From Stercorarius parasiticus (taxonomy: Eukaryota; Chordata; Aves; Charadriiformes; Stercorariidae), in the NCBI GenBank assembly GCA_013396915.1, contig VWZL01004362.1, positions 422,912-486,911 on the forward strand: a stretch of 64,000 bases of DNA. Reading direction: 5' to 3'. A program made the position numbers and the translations under genes. The notes under the pieces were generated by a model that saw only the letters and a program-made list of their open reading frames with translations, was not told the origin of the DNA and ran no database searches. This document shows, piece by piece, positions 1 through 13,584 of this stretch (within the stretch, counting starts at the first letter, position 1; the number at the start of each line of letters is the position of its first letter).

Positions 1-650
1 GCGAAGGAAGCTTTTTTCCGCTCCCCGTTTGGGGAGAGAAATTGAGAAATTCTCCCATTCCTCCTCCTCTTTTTTTTGTGGGTGTGTGTGGTGCCCGTCA
101 CTGCGTTGATCCTAAAACCGCCTTCCAGGTCTTCTCGCCTTTTAGAACTATGATGTGAGGCGTCATCTTACAGCCAGTCCTTTTCGTGGCGTCTTCGGTG
201 TTCCGCTGTCCCGACCGGTAGCCGCTAATGTTTATAATCGGTATAAACACTGACTTCCAGTAGCACTGAATCATCCCTCGCGAAAACAGTGCCACCTGGC
301 ATGACAAAAAGGAAAGGGGTGGGTTTGGGGTTTTTTTTTGGTTGGTTTTTAAGTGCGAGACTTCTGAATTAACCGCCCGATGGCTCGTTTGTGGGAAACA
401 AAAGGTCCCTCCGCCGGAGCCCACCTCGCGGTGGTGGGAGGGCGACGGCGGGCGGTGAGGCACCGGCCCGTACGTGGGAGGAATGCCGAGGAGCTCAGCC
501 CCACGCAGCAGAAGGATCTGCCTCGTCCACGCGTGCCTCGGGCTGCTGGTGAGCCGGGGGTGCAGGTCAGCTCATTCCTCAACTGGGTTTCTGACATTAA
601 CCGCACGGGAGAGCTCCCAAACTGGGGCTATCCTCCTGCTCGGAACTAGA
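1..650. promoter_or_regulatory. CpG-rich region at left edge, probable CpG island
   Basis: CpG dinucleotides are frequent from the left edge to about 650, especially 380-560, in contrast to the AT-rich, CpG-poor sequence that follows. In birds such islands usually mark promoters. No exon of a known gene is recognised. One possible first exon on the plus strand is noted in the findings. The island continues past the window edge. Confidence 0.5.
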
Positions 651-3600
651 CAGGTGTTGAAAAGTACATCGCTGAATGAAATCAGCTTCTTAGCAATATA
701 CCATTTATTGTCGCACCGCGTTACCCATTCCATTTCTTCTCCTGATGCACTGGTTTGCTATTGCTTTTTGTTTTGCAAAAGTGAAAAACATTTTGCTGAT
801 GCTGATACCATCTTCATGTGTAAAAGGAATTTTTTCCCCTCTCAGATTTCTGTCAGTTCTTCCAATGTGTTGGGGGGAGGGGTCTTTAAAATGAAAATAG
901 CCCTAAACAGACCCAGCCCAAAGCTGGGAAGCAAGTGGGGTAAAATAGATCTTCTTAAGCTTAAAAAAAAAAAGCCCTCCCAAAAAACCCAACCAATAAA
1001 ACCAAAAGGTGTGAGTATTCCTCCCTGGGTAATTGTGACAGAAACATGTAAAGTCATCAGGGTTTTCCATTCAGACTTTTCAAAAGCCAAATAAAAGGAT
1101 ATTACCTCAAGGACAAACCAATCATTAAGTAGACATTTGTAGCAGAGTAGATTATTTAGGCTTGGCCTAGAGTTCCTTTTATTAGGAATAATTTCCATTG
1201 TTCATTAAGGTTTTACACAATATTAATTTTGCTTACTTTCTGTAGATTTTTTTTTCCAGGCTTTTTTTTTAGCAGTTTCGATATGAGGTGACCATTTTCT
1301 ACTCTTCCTAATGAAACTTTAAATTTATTTTTCTGTTTTAAATCCAAACCTCAAATGCAACACAAAAACACTAGATAAAGAGAAGTACTAATACGTAACG
1401 CATCAGAGTGGTGAATCCTTAAGTCAGCCGACAAAAGTCAACCAGAAGCACAGCCTGACATTTCAGCATCTATCCATCGATACACATGCTGCGGCACAAT
1501 AGCAACTGCAGTAGTTTAACAGAAAGAACTGGACTGTATCCAGGAATGTGGATCAGACACCGAGGGATAAGGCCAAAATCCTAGAACTCAATACTCAGAC
1601 AAGTAATGCGAGAAACACTTTATGCTGCAGGAGAAGGTGGTCAGTTGCTCAGTGTGGCTTAACAGTAGTTACTCTTTTTTTTTTCTCAGCATCTTCCTCT
1701 GATGGAACAATGGAGCGTTTTAAAGCAGCAGGAAGAAAATCACCAGCTGTGTTGCCATTTACTATTAAAAGAACACTGTAAAGCAATACCTTCATTACAG
1801 ACATTGGCGATTACAAACTTAACATCCACCTGCACACTTGCAGCATCTCTGCAAATTTCAAACCGTGACAACCTTTCTAATGTCAGGTGAGTTGGGACAA
1901 TGAACGGCAGCAGCCTGTTTTTTAGAGACAGAGACAGCTGTCCTTTGGTTTACCTACAAAAAAGAGCATAATCGAGGGAACACAAGGAAACACAGTTGTC
2001 TTTTCAGACGGGTGCCAAGTTATAGAATAAGTAGTGGCACAGCTTAGGCACTTCTAAAGCACACCTCTGAGTGGAAGCTTCTGCAGCTGCAGAGCAGCAG
2101 GGAGTCCAGATAGTACTGTAGGTGTGATCACCTACCATTCCCATGATAATAACCAGCATTCAGTATCTCTGAATAAAAATAGTCTCCAAGTCATCCAAGA
2201 GGCTTCTGGAAAGAAAGATTTAAGAGGTTAAGAACCAGATGCCAGTGACATCAGAAGTCCAGACAGTGTTTTGTAGATTATTTTGTATAACAAAAAAGCT
2301 TTACAAAAAAACAAACGAACAAATCCACCCACATCACTATTTATTGATAAAGCTCTAAAAATAACAAAACCGCAGTTGAAAAAGCACAGCAGCACAGACA
2401 GAAATACAGTGTGTAGTAAACTCAGGGTGCAATTTATCAAAAAATGGCAAGCAGGGCTAATATTGAAGAACATGTTGAAATGTGAAACAGAAAACTATTA
2501 GAAAATAGAGGTATCTGAGAGACATATAGGTGTCTGTGCAGCTTTTATCTGTAACGAAAGAACTTCAGAAAAAGTTACTTTGTTTTTAATGATTACCTTC
2601 ATCCTCTTAAAAACAGAAGGTGAAATTTTTAGAGAATGTCTTCAAGGGCAGGCAACTAGTATTGAGGGAATATGCACAAGCTTTTAGGCATGTAAGCCAC
2701 CTTCAGATCTGAAACAGAAACAGCAAATTTCAGACTCTGTCTCTCTGTCTATCCTTAGACCATCATGCCTTCAGTCCTGTCACGACTCTTAGACCATAGG
2801 GTGAAGCAGTCTGCTTAAGTGTATCAGAAAATCTTCTGGATGTGTCTCTCTGGTTATATGCAGCGGGGACAGTTTTTAACTTCCTCTATCTAAACCAGAC
2901 ATACCATAAAGAGACCAGGTCTTGTTTTTTGTCCCCCAAGTAACCAGCACGTTGCTTTAATGATTCAAGCCAGTCAGTGGACCTTTCATTTTACCAGCTG
3001 CCCTAATCTGTGCTGTCTGAAGGTAGGAAGTTAAACAAAAAAAGACCCATGTTAATGGTCAGGCACCCCCCTACCTCATACCTTGTAGGGGCCTGTAGCG
3101 CAACCTAGGATTGCCTGTCAGTCAAAATGTGTTTAGCAATATTACTCTATTAATATTAACAGTCTTTTAAGATACTGATTCTTATTCCATTAAAAAAAGT
3201 CACTGAGACCACCTTACCCCAGCTGATTTCATTGGAAGTAGGACAAAGCTCATTTACCTACACAGATTTTTCAGTCAGCAATTCACTGTAGACATGAATA
3301 AAAGGCCACCCACCTCCAGGAAGCTACCACCACAGAAAATCCTTGCTGGAAGTAAGCAGATGTCTTACCCCTTCCTCTTCCCTCCAAGTAAGAAAACCCC
3401 CCCACCTAACATGTTCCCAAAGCTCAAATACCTTGTCCTGCATCTTGTGTTTTCTACAGTGATGCCTTAGGTTGTTGCCTTAATGCTTTATACTCTGTGC
3501 AACCTCAACTACTGAATTACAAGGAAGGCCCACGTTCTTGCAGTATCTAACTCTTGGTTCCAGGTAGATCTCCAGTGTCATCTTCCAGGAATATAAAGGT

Positions 3601-6600
3601 TATCCTATTTTCAGGTTTTAAAATACTTTGTACTAGATGTCATGCTGCTACCTAGCCAGCTTCCTCCTATATTTCAGAGAGGATTTCCTTTGTCTTCATT
3701 CTAGAAGGAACAAGGTTATAGCTTCTTGGTCTGCACGCCTCCCAGGTAATGCAAACCAGACTGATGAGAGGCAGTATTTCTAGGAATGCAATGTGTCTTA
3801 TCTGAACAGGTCATATCTGAAAGGCACTGTTGTCTCCACTTCCCCTGTACTGATAGACCACAGGTTAGTTTTGTGCCTTATTTGTCCATTAAGGAATTAC
3901 AGCTGCCTCCCTCCCTCCCAAAACTCACTAGAAGTTTTGTTCTGTGATGCGAACAGATTCTTCCTGTCTCTGAGGAGAGTTTGAGAAGCCGGGGAGCAGG
4001 ACAGGATTTCCAGGGCTAAATATGGAGCCGCTCCCATCTTCAAAATGCATGTGGTACCTTTAGTATTATCTATTAGTAATCTTTATTATTATCTTTATTA
4101 TTAACTATTTGTTATTATTATCCTCAATAGAAAAACATCCAGGCAAACTTTAGGAAACTCCCCTGTAGTGCAGACCCTTGCAAGAAACATTTTTGCCAGA
4201 ATGGTATGTTGCACTTGGTCTGCAAGCACACAAAACTGTGCTGTTAAGTCAGTTTGCTGACAAGATTAAATGAACATGCTTGTGTCTCTTAAAACCAAGA
4301 ACAATGCTGTACATTTAAATGACTTCACACTGACTGACAAAAGTTTCTCTTGAAGAACTGACTTGATTTAAAGGCACAGGATCATGATTCAGTTAAACAA
4401 GGTAATTGAAAGGACAAGCATGTATTTGGCTTAACTAGATTCAGAAGAAGCAATCAGGAGAAGCAATATATGACATATTTCAAGATTAAAGTAGGATCTA
4501 CAAGCAAAATCTGTGGTTGATGCAAGACCACTGAGATATTAATTGCAAAGCTCTTCGTTAAAGGACTTAGAGGAGACAGGCATAGAAGAAATTTTTTTAA
4601 GCTTTGCTTTGAAAGGTGCAATTTCTAGAGGTGATAGATGCTTATACTTCTGCCCACTGTCATCAACAGCTCTAACTGGATCAAACCCAGTGGTCCAGCA
4701 CTGTCCAGGACAACGTCACTGGTTTCAGAGGAAACATCAGTAAGCTCTGCAACAGGTAGCAGTGGTCAAGTCTGCCAAAAGACTTGACATTTGCTTGCAA
4801 CATTTATTAGCTGGAACTTGGCTTTTGTCCTGTAATACAAATGGGTGCACTTGGGGAACACCCCCCCAAAAATCAAATCCAAGAAAAATTCCAATGCACC
4901 CTGTCACCACAGCTACAACCAGAGCAGCCAACACAAATTCCTGGCCAAAGCAGACACTAAAATATTTGCCAAGTTCTACTGAAGTTTATCTGTCTTATTT
5001 TTTCACCCTACGTGCACTTCCTTTGCAGTTTTCCCCATTGCTAGTTAAGGACACTTTTTATGAAGTGAAATTATTGGAGTAAAATTTAACAAATGTAAGG
5101 GCCAAGGCAGCTGCCAGGCAAGCTGTTCTGCCCATGCAAATTCCCCTTGTATTGAGTTAGTTGCATTTCTTAAAAGGACTTTTAAATGGACACATATTTT
5201 CCCCAGTGATGGGGGTGCACCCTTAAGCTGCACTGAAATTCAGATGTCTTCTTTGACTGACCTTAGGGCGTCATCTGAAGTGTGACTCAGAGCACGAAGA
5301 GGTTGAAATAAAGAGGAATTACTGGCTTTCCATAGGGTTGCTCATCCTAATTCTATTCTCAGATACCAGGGATTACTCATGCTCTTCAGAACATACTGCT
5401 GGCATCCTGCTACAGTGCTTATTAGACACAAGAGTCTCAGAATAAAACCTAGTAGCCAGGAAGGCAGGATGTGGTAGCTGTTGGCTAGCAGAAGGAGCAC
5501 ACCACCAGGAGAGTACAGACTGCGTATACTTTACAAAACATAAGCATGCTTCCTCCATTCACCTTGCAGCACTTTCTCAGCTAAAATCCAGGCAAGCTGC
5601 TTTCAGGAGCAAATTGATTTGTCTCCAAGAGTTGGAGTAGCTTTTATGTTAGTCTGGAGGGGAAAAATACAGCTGAATAGGAACAAACACACATACTTAA
5701 AATAGAACTATCTTTGCAGAAGCAGCGAAGAGAATCATAGAAGAAATTATTATTGGCGGGGAGGAGTAAGGAAAATATCTACCCCACCCAAAACAAAAAA
5801 GAAAAAGGAAACTGGAAAACCAGTTACTTAGACTGTTGCCATTCTACTTTTTTAAGTTAAAGACAAAATCATCTCCTGTGTTTAGGGATTTTAAAAGTGC
5901 CTTAACATGATTGTTTGGCTTTTATGAAATAGTTTCTAATTATTTCTGATTATGTAAATAAATTGCTGGTATTTTCTGTAAAGTATTTCTTTCAAAACCA
6001 TTATTATTGTCACTTCTGGGGTAGGTCCTTCTCACCAGCTCTTATATCCCATCCAGCTGGTCCCCAACTGGTCAAATGTCAATACATGGTTCGTCAACAG
6101 AAAGGAATACACATTTACATGACACAATTTGCCCTATTTTGGACATCTGAAGTGCAATGAGATGAATAATGCCCTGGAAGTGCCCATTGACTGAAAAGCT
6201 TCTGGATGTCTAGCTCTGCTACAGACACCTATATTATACATGAGGAAAGTTAGGTGAAACAGATCCCAACACAGGTTTCTAAATTTCTTTTAGTTTTGAA
6301 GGAAATGCTGCTAAATCTTGTATTTTCTCTAATGTTTTCTTGTCACCTACCTTACAAAATAACCTGCAGTCAGAAATGGGAGCCACATTCTCCATTGTTA
6401 CTTGTGCATGTTGATTTCAGTAGAGGCTGTTTCAGGTCAATAATATGTCCTCCCTTTTCCTATATTTTTCCTACAAAAAAAATCCAAGTAGGGACAAATA
6501 AAAACATTTTCCTTTATAAATTGTTTCCCATTAAAAGTTTTTAACCCTATCTCAAAATTCAATACTTTTATACAAGGTTTTATTTCATTATGATCACCAG

Positions 6601-8755
6601 AAAATCCTTTATTCCTTTTTTCTTCTTTTTTAATGCTAAAACTGAAGATAAACATATATCCTCTTTACCTGGAACTTGTTCAGAAGGCCATTTTAAGTCA
6701 ACAGATGCTGGGAAAATCCTTTGTTATTTTTCAGTGGTGAAACAAGTTTGTGCAATTTTTCATTCTACTTTACATGTATCACTACTACATGTTCAGTTTA
6801 TGCACACATTTGATGTAAATGTATGCTTGAAGTCCTTAGCACTTATGTGTGTTGAAGATTTTCCAAAATCAACAGCAAGTCAACATAGTCTCAAGTGGAA
6901 AGTCACATACCTCTTACCTCTTGTTATGCTTTTCCTATGTCTCATTCTTCTAGCGTTTGCACTAGGAGAAAAAAAAAAAATTTACTGAAGCCAGTAGAAG
7001 TACAGGTGTGAAAAACAGATCCAAGGTTGAAAACAAGTTTTTTTGTGCCCAGAGGACAATTGCACTCCTGAAAATCATCAGACTGAACAGGAGAGGCAGC
7101 AATTCATACTTACAAGTAGGACTTTTCTCACTGTCTACACCGCAGTGACCTTAGGCTTGAGAAGTGCTATGAGGTGCTTAACTGAAAAGCACTATGGGAT
7201 TATAAGGAGCAGTTTAGAAACACATCTAAAAGAAAAGCATTTTCTAGAGCTAATTAAATGCTAGGTTTTTTCCTCTTTCGCCATCCCTCCTCAATTAAAA
7301 GGTGTGACTTCAGGGACTCTTTCTATTTAAAGGATGTCTAGGTGATATTACAGGAGAGGGAACAGAGATAATAAATCACACAGCAGCTGTTGAAATAATA
7401 TTATCCAACCCGTAAAGACATTTTTCCAAATCACTTCACACATTCGTCACTCCACCAGTATTGCATCTGTATAATGAGTTACTCCCTTACCTTTCCCCTC
7501 TGGTGTGGCATTCCCGTTCTTATGAACCGCCTACACAGGAGTTATGATTCCAACTGCACTATGAAGTCTCTGAGAAGGAGAACACAACTCAGCTCCAGCA
7601 AAGAGAATCTAAAAACCCTGTTGACAGCTGAGTACGGAAAAATGTGGCTTACATGGTGAAGCATATCTCAACCTAAGGAAGAGAAAAGGTTTGAATCTAC
7701 CCCTAGTTTAACCATATTAAGAAAAATTATCACAACTAGAAAGGTTATCCAGTTTTAGTAATTTAGTAACTCTTTCTTCAGCAGTCTGGAAGGCAAAAAG
7801 GGATATTTATGTCACCTTTCTTTGGAACAACAAGTTAACAACTTCTTACAGAGCAAGAGCAGCAACTACAGCACATTTTCTTGATCCATTCAGGTATGGT
7901 TTCAGATCTGGTTTATGACACATGAGCCATAATTCTATAAAAGCTTATCTCTTCCTGGAGATGGGCTAGGATAACATATCCATATCGACTCTACAACATC
8001 TATCAAAGGCTGATGAGGAATGAATACCATTAAGCTGTCTCTCTGACCCTGCACAGGAAGAAGAATGGCCATTTGCTGTATGATTCATGTCAAAAAAAAA
8101 AAAAGGCAGAAATGCTTTCTGGAGGCTCCATGCTGCCTCATTATTTTCTTGTAGTCAATATTTAAGTAAAACCCATAGAGAATGCATATATGTAGTTTGG
8201 ACTGCAGAAGCTCATAACTTTGATGACTTTCAAACCTGCATTGATTCCCTTTTCACTAGTCTCAAAATCAAATATCATTGCAAATGCAGCCTGAAAGACA
8301 CATTGGTTTCCACCCATCCTCCAAAAATACAAATTTAGCTAACCCTGCGAAGAACGTTTTCTGTCAATGCAACTGCAAACTATCCTTTCCAATGACATAA
8401 AAAGGACTTCAAATCATTTTATAACTAACTACTGGTGCAGCGTCCATTTGAGTGAGAGAATTTCAAACTCAGACTACTGAAAAGCAAACTGATCTACTTC
8501 TACTGACAGAGCGCCACTCTTTCAGTAAATCATGCCATACAATTGAGCCAGCATTTGGCATAACCAGGGAGAGTGAGATTTTCTTAGGGGAGATCAGACA
8601 CTGGTGGACTGAGAGATTGCTGTGCTGTCAGATCGGTTCAAGGAAGTTTGCACCTCCACGTGGTGCTAGCTGTTCGTTCTCATGAAGACCAGAGATTTCT
8701 GTTACCTTTGTGTGTGTCGTTTACAAAATCAACTTTCTGTGTGGCCATACAGTAA
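651..8755. other. Gene-free AT-rich sequence
   Basis: No recognisable exon, RNA gene or repeat family was found. There are scattered A/T runs, and a TTATTA-rich simple stretch lies at about 4,080-4,122. Confidence 0.6.
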
Positions 8756-8760
8756 CTGAG

Positions 8761-9617
8761 TGTGGACGGTTAACCTTGGCCAGCTGCTAGACCCCCGGCC
8801 AGCTGCTAGACCCCCACCCAGCTGCTCTCTCGCTCCCCCTCATCAACAGGACAGGGGCTAGAAAATAAGATGGAAAAGCTCATGAGTTGAGATAAGAACA
8901 TGGAGATCACTTACTAATTACTGTCACAGGTAAAATAGACTCTACTTGAGGAAGAATAATTTAATTCATTGCCAATTAGAAATAGAGTAGGATGGTGAGG
9001 AACGAAGAACTGAAAAAAAAAAAAAAAATCTTCCCCCCAAACCTCCTTCTTCCTAGACTCAGCCTCACTCCTTTACTCTTCTACCTCCTCCTGCCCTGAG
9101 CAGCACAGAGGGATGGGAAATAGGGATTGTGGTCAGTCCATAACAGTTCTTCACTGCCCCTCCTTCCCCCGCACATGGTTCCCTGCTCCAGCGTGGGACG
9201 CTCCATGAGCTGCAGTGTGGATATCTGCTCTGACATGGTCCTCCGTGGGTTGCAAGGGGACAACCTGCTTCACCATGATCTTGTCCACGGGCTGCACAGT
9301 AATCTCTGCTCTGGCAGTTGGAGCACCTCCTCCCTCTCCTTCTTCACTGACCTGGGTGTCTGCAGGGCAGTTTCTTTCAATTTTTTTTCTCACTCCTCTC
9401 TCTCACAACCGCTACGCAGCATGTTTTACCCTTTCTTAAATGTGTTTCCACAGAAGTGCCACCAGCTTCGCTGATGGGCTCAGCTTTGGACAGCAGTGGG
9501 TCTGGTTTGGAGCCAGCTGTGTCTGGCACGGTGGCAGCCCCTCATCTCTTCTCACAGAGGCCACCCCTGCAGCCCTCCCACTACCAAAGCCTGGTAGCCA
9601 AAGGGAAGTCCAATACA
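8761..9617. mobile_element. Probable solo LTR of an avian endogenous retroviral family
   Basis: This 857-bp element begins TGTGG and ends AATACA. The flanks are CTGAG (8,756-8,760) and CCGAG (9,618-9,622), a 5-bp target duplication with one mismatch. Its content resembles, from memory, a repeat seen across bird genomes with GGTTGACCTTGGCTGG-type starts, a run of sentences built on CTCCAGCGTGGG and GGGCTGCAG, and a tail with TTCTCACAGAGGCCACCCC. No retroviral coding region is inside or beside it, so a recombined single LTR is the simplest reading. Orientation and family name cannot be assigned here. Confidence 0.7.
8778..8815 (+). repeat. 19-bp perfect tandem duplication inside the LTR
   Basis: GGCCAGCTGCTAGACCCCC occurs twice in direct succession (8,778-8,796 and 8,797-8,815). 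A partial third CCAGCTGCT follows. The duplication lies close to the left end of the LTR. Confidence 0.95.
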
Positions 9618-9622
9618 CCGAG

Positions 9623-12600
9623 GAAGTAGATATTATCATACTTTGGGTGTTTAGACTACAAACCTTTCCTCCCCCCCTTTCCCACATTACCACCAGTTTG
9701 TTTGTGAAGTAAAAAATTAAACAGACCTAGTTCAAACCGCAGCCTGCTAACCCACCATGTAACTGATGGGATTAAGTAAAAAAAAAAAAATAATAAAAAA
9801 AAAAATCTGTGATTCATTCTAAGGAGAATGTAAACCATGACCAGAAAGCACTTTAGGGAAGTGGATTTTAGCAGTGTGTGCACAGCTTTGAATACATATT
9901 AACACAACTTTTACTGAAATGAGATTTGAGGCTTTACAGACCCGAACTAGTAGCAATCCCTGCCACCGGCACAAATCCCACATGAGGCTGGAGAATCACA
10001 CTACCTCTTCTTCCAGAAGAGCTCAGCAATACCAACCAGGGCTTCTGGTCTCCTTCAGGCTTGCTGCTTCCCTGCTCTTCCCTTTAAAGGCCAACCACAG
10101 GTTTCTTCTAGCACTGAAGGCAGAGTCCTCTTTAAGGCGTAGGAGCCGCTATTGTAAAGCTCATTCACAGGTACTCAAGTAGGAGCAGCCAGTGCTGTGT
10201 TTCTGACAAGAGTCGGCCTCATGGGCTTTCTTCCTCAGTTGGGAGGGAATATACTGTAACATGCTATGAGATCACCTTTTCTTTTCTGGTGACAAGCGAG
10301 AGTAAAGTGACAAGTGAAGGCTTGTAACGGCCCTTCTCTTTATTGCGCTTTCGGGAGCAGTTAGAGAAGCTCCAGTTGAAGAGGGTCTCCTCTGCATTCC
10401 ATAGGGAATGTTTCCCTAAAATACCTGAAACTTTGTTGCTTCGGTTCAATGTTCAGTAGTTTCAGACTCGCCATAAGGTAGAGGGCTGAGAAAAGAAAGG
10501 AAAGACGAGTAGTTTCTTCAATAACTAAGTCCAATGGCAGGCTCTGCCTTTAACTTAACCTTTGCAGTTGTGCTTTTCATGACTTTATTTATAAGTCTAT
10601 GATAATTTTTGTAACTACCTCTATCTGTCACAATGCTAGCAGCAGGTGCCAAATCCATACATACTACAACAAATATTAAGTTGCTTTGCATTTAGGGCAG
10701 GAAAAAAAATTAAAATGAAATTCTCTCTCCAGGGACACAATCATCCTGCCAGTTTAAGTTGCAACACGCACCTGATGAAATGATTGTGCCTCAAATTAAG
10801 CCTTCTAATTTGTGTATAAAACTGGGTCACAAAGCTTATTTCCTCTTCACCTCAGCCCCCTTCACAGCTCCTATACATGTTACTGCACTATATTACACAG
10901 AGCAAAAAAGACGCTGAAGGGCAGACCTTTGTAGATGGCTCTTCAGCATATCTACGTTGTGTGTTACAGGTAAAGCTTGCAGACAACTTGAAATCTGAAT
11001 CAAAACAAAGTGTATTTTACAGAGGTGCTCTTTGAATCCATTATTGTTATGCTGCTCGCTAACCCTAATGTTATCAATGCAGTGATCTTACCTTCTTTTT
11101 TTTTTTCCTTCTTCTTTTATTTTCCCTATTTGTGTCACCAGCATCACAAAAATCTTGTGGGTGTTTTTTTTCAAGTGTTTCTCGGTCTCGCGAGTTATGC
11201 GGGCATTTTCCAGACTGTAGTTTGTAACCTAACTTAATCATTGTTGTTATTCCTTTGCAAAATGTCCATTACAATATGCAAGAGTCACAGAAGATTTCTG
11301 TTTTCTTCTCCTCCAGGTGCAGGTAAAAAAAAAAAAAAAAAATTAAAAATAGATCTAAAGTAATCTGTACTTATTTAGAAGAATTACCATTATGCTGTAA
11401 ACTGGGAGATAAAACGCTTGTCACGCATACTGACAAAGCTCCCCAGCCAAAGTCTCTTATCACTCAACCATCCAGACTGATGGTTTTATCCCCTCAACAG
11501 ATGTTCCAGCTGCTGAGGTTAGTGGAATACTCACTTCCATCCCTGCCCAACAGCAGCAGACTCAAGCTCTTGAAAGTCACCATCTGACACCAGGAACAAA
11601 AGGTCAAACCATAGTCTAGACAGAAGCTGTAAACTGGGATGCTCAAAAGCCATCAGTCTGGCAGAATGAAAGAGGAAGCTAGCAAGATCTTTGCAACAGA
11701 TTATGTGCAAAATAGGCATCTTATCAAATACATCTCCTTCCCCTTAACTTAACAAACAATAAACATAGGTCAGATTTTTGGTCCACACTACATTCTGTAC
11801 AGTTTCATAGTTGTTTATGCATTTTAGTTTATGAAAAATAATAGCACAGTTTTATCTTTTTTTTCCTCAGTAAGGTACTCAGTCCCCTTATGTTAGGAAA
11901 CCAGATCCAAAAGTACGAGTCAAACACTCTGAAGATCTACCAGGATCAACTCAGCAGAAGTTACCAGAGGTTCATTTAACCCTAGCATTAAATTCAGTCT
12001 TCTGTCTGTAAACATCAAATTGAAAAGCCATGGCAAAACAGAGAATTAAGCTATATAGCAGTTGCACTTCAATTCTTTTTTTTTTCCAAACCCACCACAA
12101 CACTGCTACTGGCATCCCAATATCAAGTAGTACTGGCATCCCAGTCAGACACTTTTTATTTGACCTCCTTGGGGCCCAGGTTTCACCCCACCTGTTTTAT
12201 AGCTCGCAAGTAGAATAGCAATCTGAAGGTGATGAATGAAAAATGCAGCAAAACATTCAGGATTTATACTCAGCTAGTGCCTCATCATGTTTCCACTTGC
12301 CAAGCTCTGCTGTGGTGTCACGGATCGGAGTTGAACACCTTCTGTGCTTTGCTACATAGCTCTAATATGCATGCAGCTCCTATGCCCCCTGCCTACTTTG
12401 ATTACTCCTGCTTTTGGCAATTAACACCAGGAGATTAACAATTGGCTCCAGGACAATTGACTCTGGAGGCAATTAGCCTCTTACAGGCACCTCACTAGTT
12501 GCCAATTTCATAGAGGTGAGAGGTGCAGGGGCTATTAATGAAATGCATTAGGAAGAAATAACTGAGCTGTCAGTTAGTCTTGGGTCTCATCCATAATTCT

Positions 12601-13584
12601 GCTTAAGAACAAATGCTGTAATTCTACATCCCATGTGAATCACAGAAGGCTAAGTGAAGTCACCTTAGAAGGACTGCTTTCCTTTGCCACAAATAAGGCA
12701 TTCATTGGACACTCTCGTTATGGTAACATCCATTTAAAATTTACCCTGTTTTATACAAATTAGGTGGTAGTGAAGAAGTGAAGTGAAATGACAAGGACAT
12801 GGCTGTGCCAATTTGAAGTCATACCATTCCTGTCTGACTTCTAAAACACTGAGTAGACACATCTCTCTTGCCAGTCTCATGTTGTGTATAAAAACAGGTA
12901 CCTTCACAGATGAGTTTGCAATGTTTGCAATGCTGTGGTCAGTTCATAACCAAATCCAAAAATACATGAGCTGTTTCAGAAGCAGATGGTCTACTTGAGC
13001 CATTTAAACAGCAATAAAAAATGCAAGATTTTTTTTTAAAACTCTTTGTAGTACACCATGAGCTCAGTTCAGCAATCCTTAACTATTTGAAACTTTATTT
13101 ATATTGGAAAGAGTTGTGCGGGCATACATCCTTTGGGAATAAAGAAGATGGGTTCCAGGTTTTCACTGTTCAAAGAACAAAGAAATACATTCCATTCAGC
13201 AAATCCTCATGTTGAAAAAACAGGTAATGTAAAAGTAACACAGTGGTACCACAGCTGTATGCCAGGAGCTTCTGGGGAGTAAATCTGTGAAAGGAATTAG
13301 GTGTTTTATCCCTCCAGAGAAATCCTTATACTCCCAGGGGAGAGAGAGATGCCCAAGACTGACAAGGAATAGAGTGCTGAGCCGTCCTCAGAGGGTGCTG
13401 TGGGGAGGCTGCGTCTTACGTCTTGTCCCTTTCCATGACTTTATTCCACAGCTATGTCCACCTGAGATTCACAGCCCGCAGCTAAGTATATTATCAAATA
13501 ATAACATTAACAACTCCTGCAGCCAGGACTGGCGTTCAGGACAGTTGTCAGCTCTAAACACTGGGGTTGGAAGTCTTAGCCCTT
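9623..13584. other. Gene-free sequence with A-rich runs
   Basis: Long A runs occur near 9,780-9,804 and 11,326-11,341, and a T run lies near 12,077. A short imperfect duplication of TACTGGCATCCCA occurs at about 12,107-12,143. No exon was recognised. Confidence 0.6.

Noticed and set aside
474..1094. 206-codon plus-strand frame at the left edge
   Set aside because: The 3' part reads low-complexity A-rich DNA. Only the short piece up to the donor at 548 is kept as a speculative exon.
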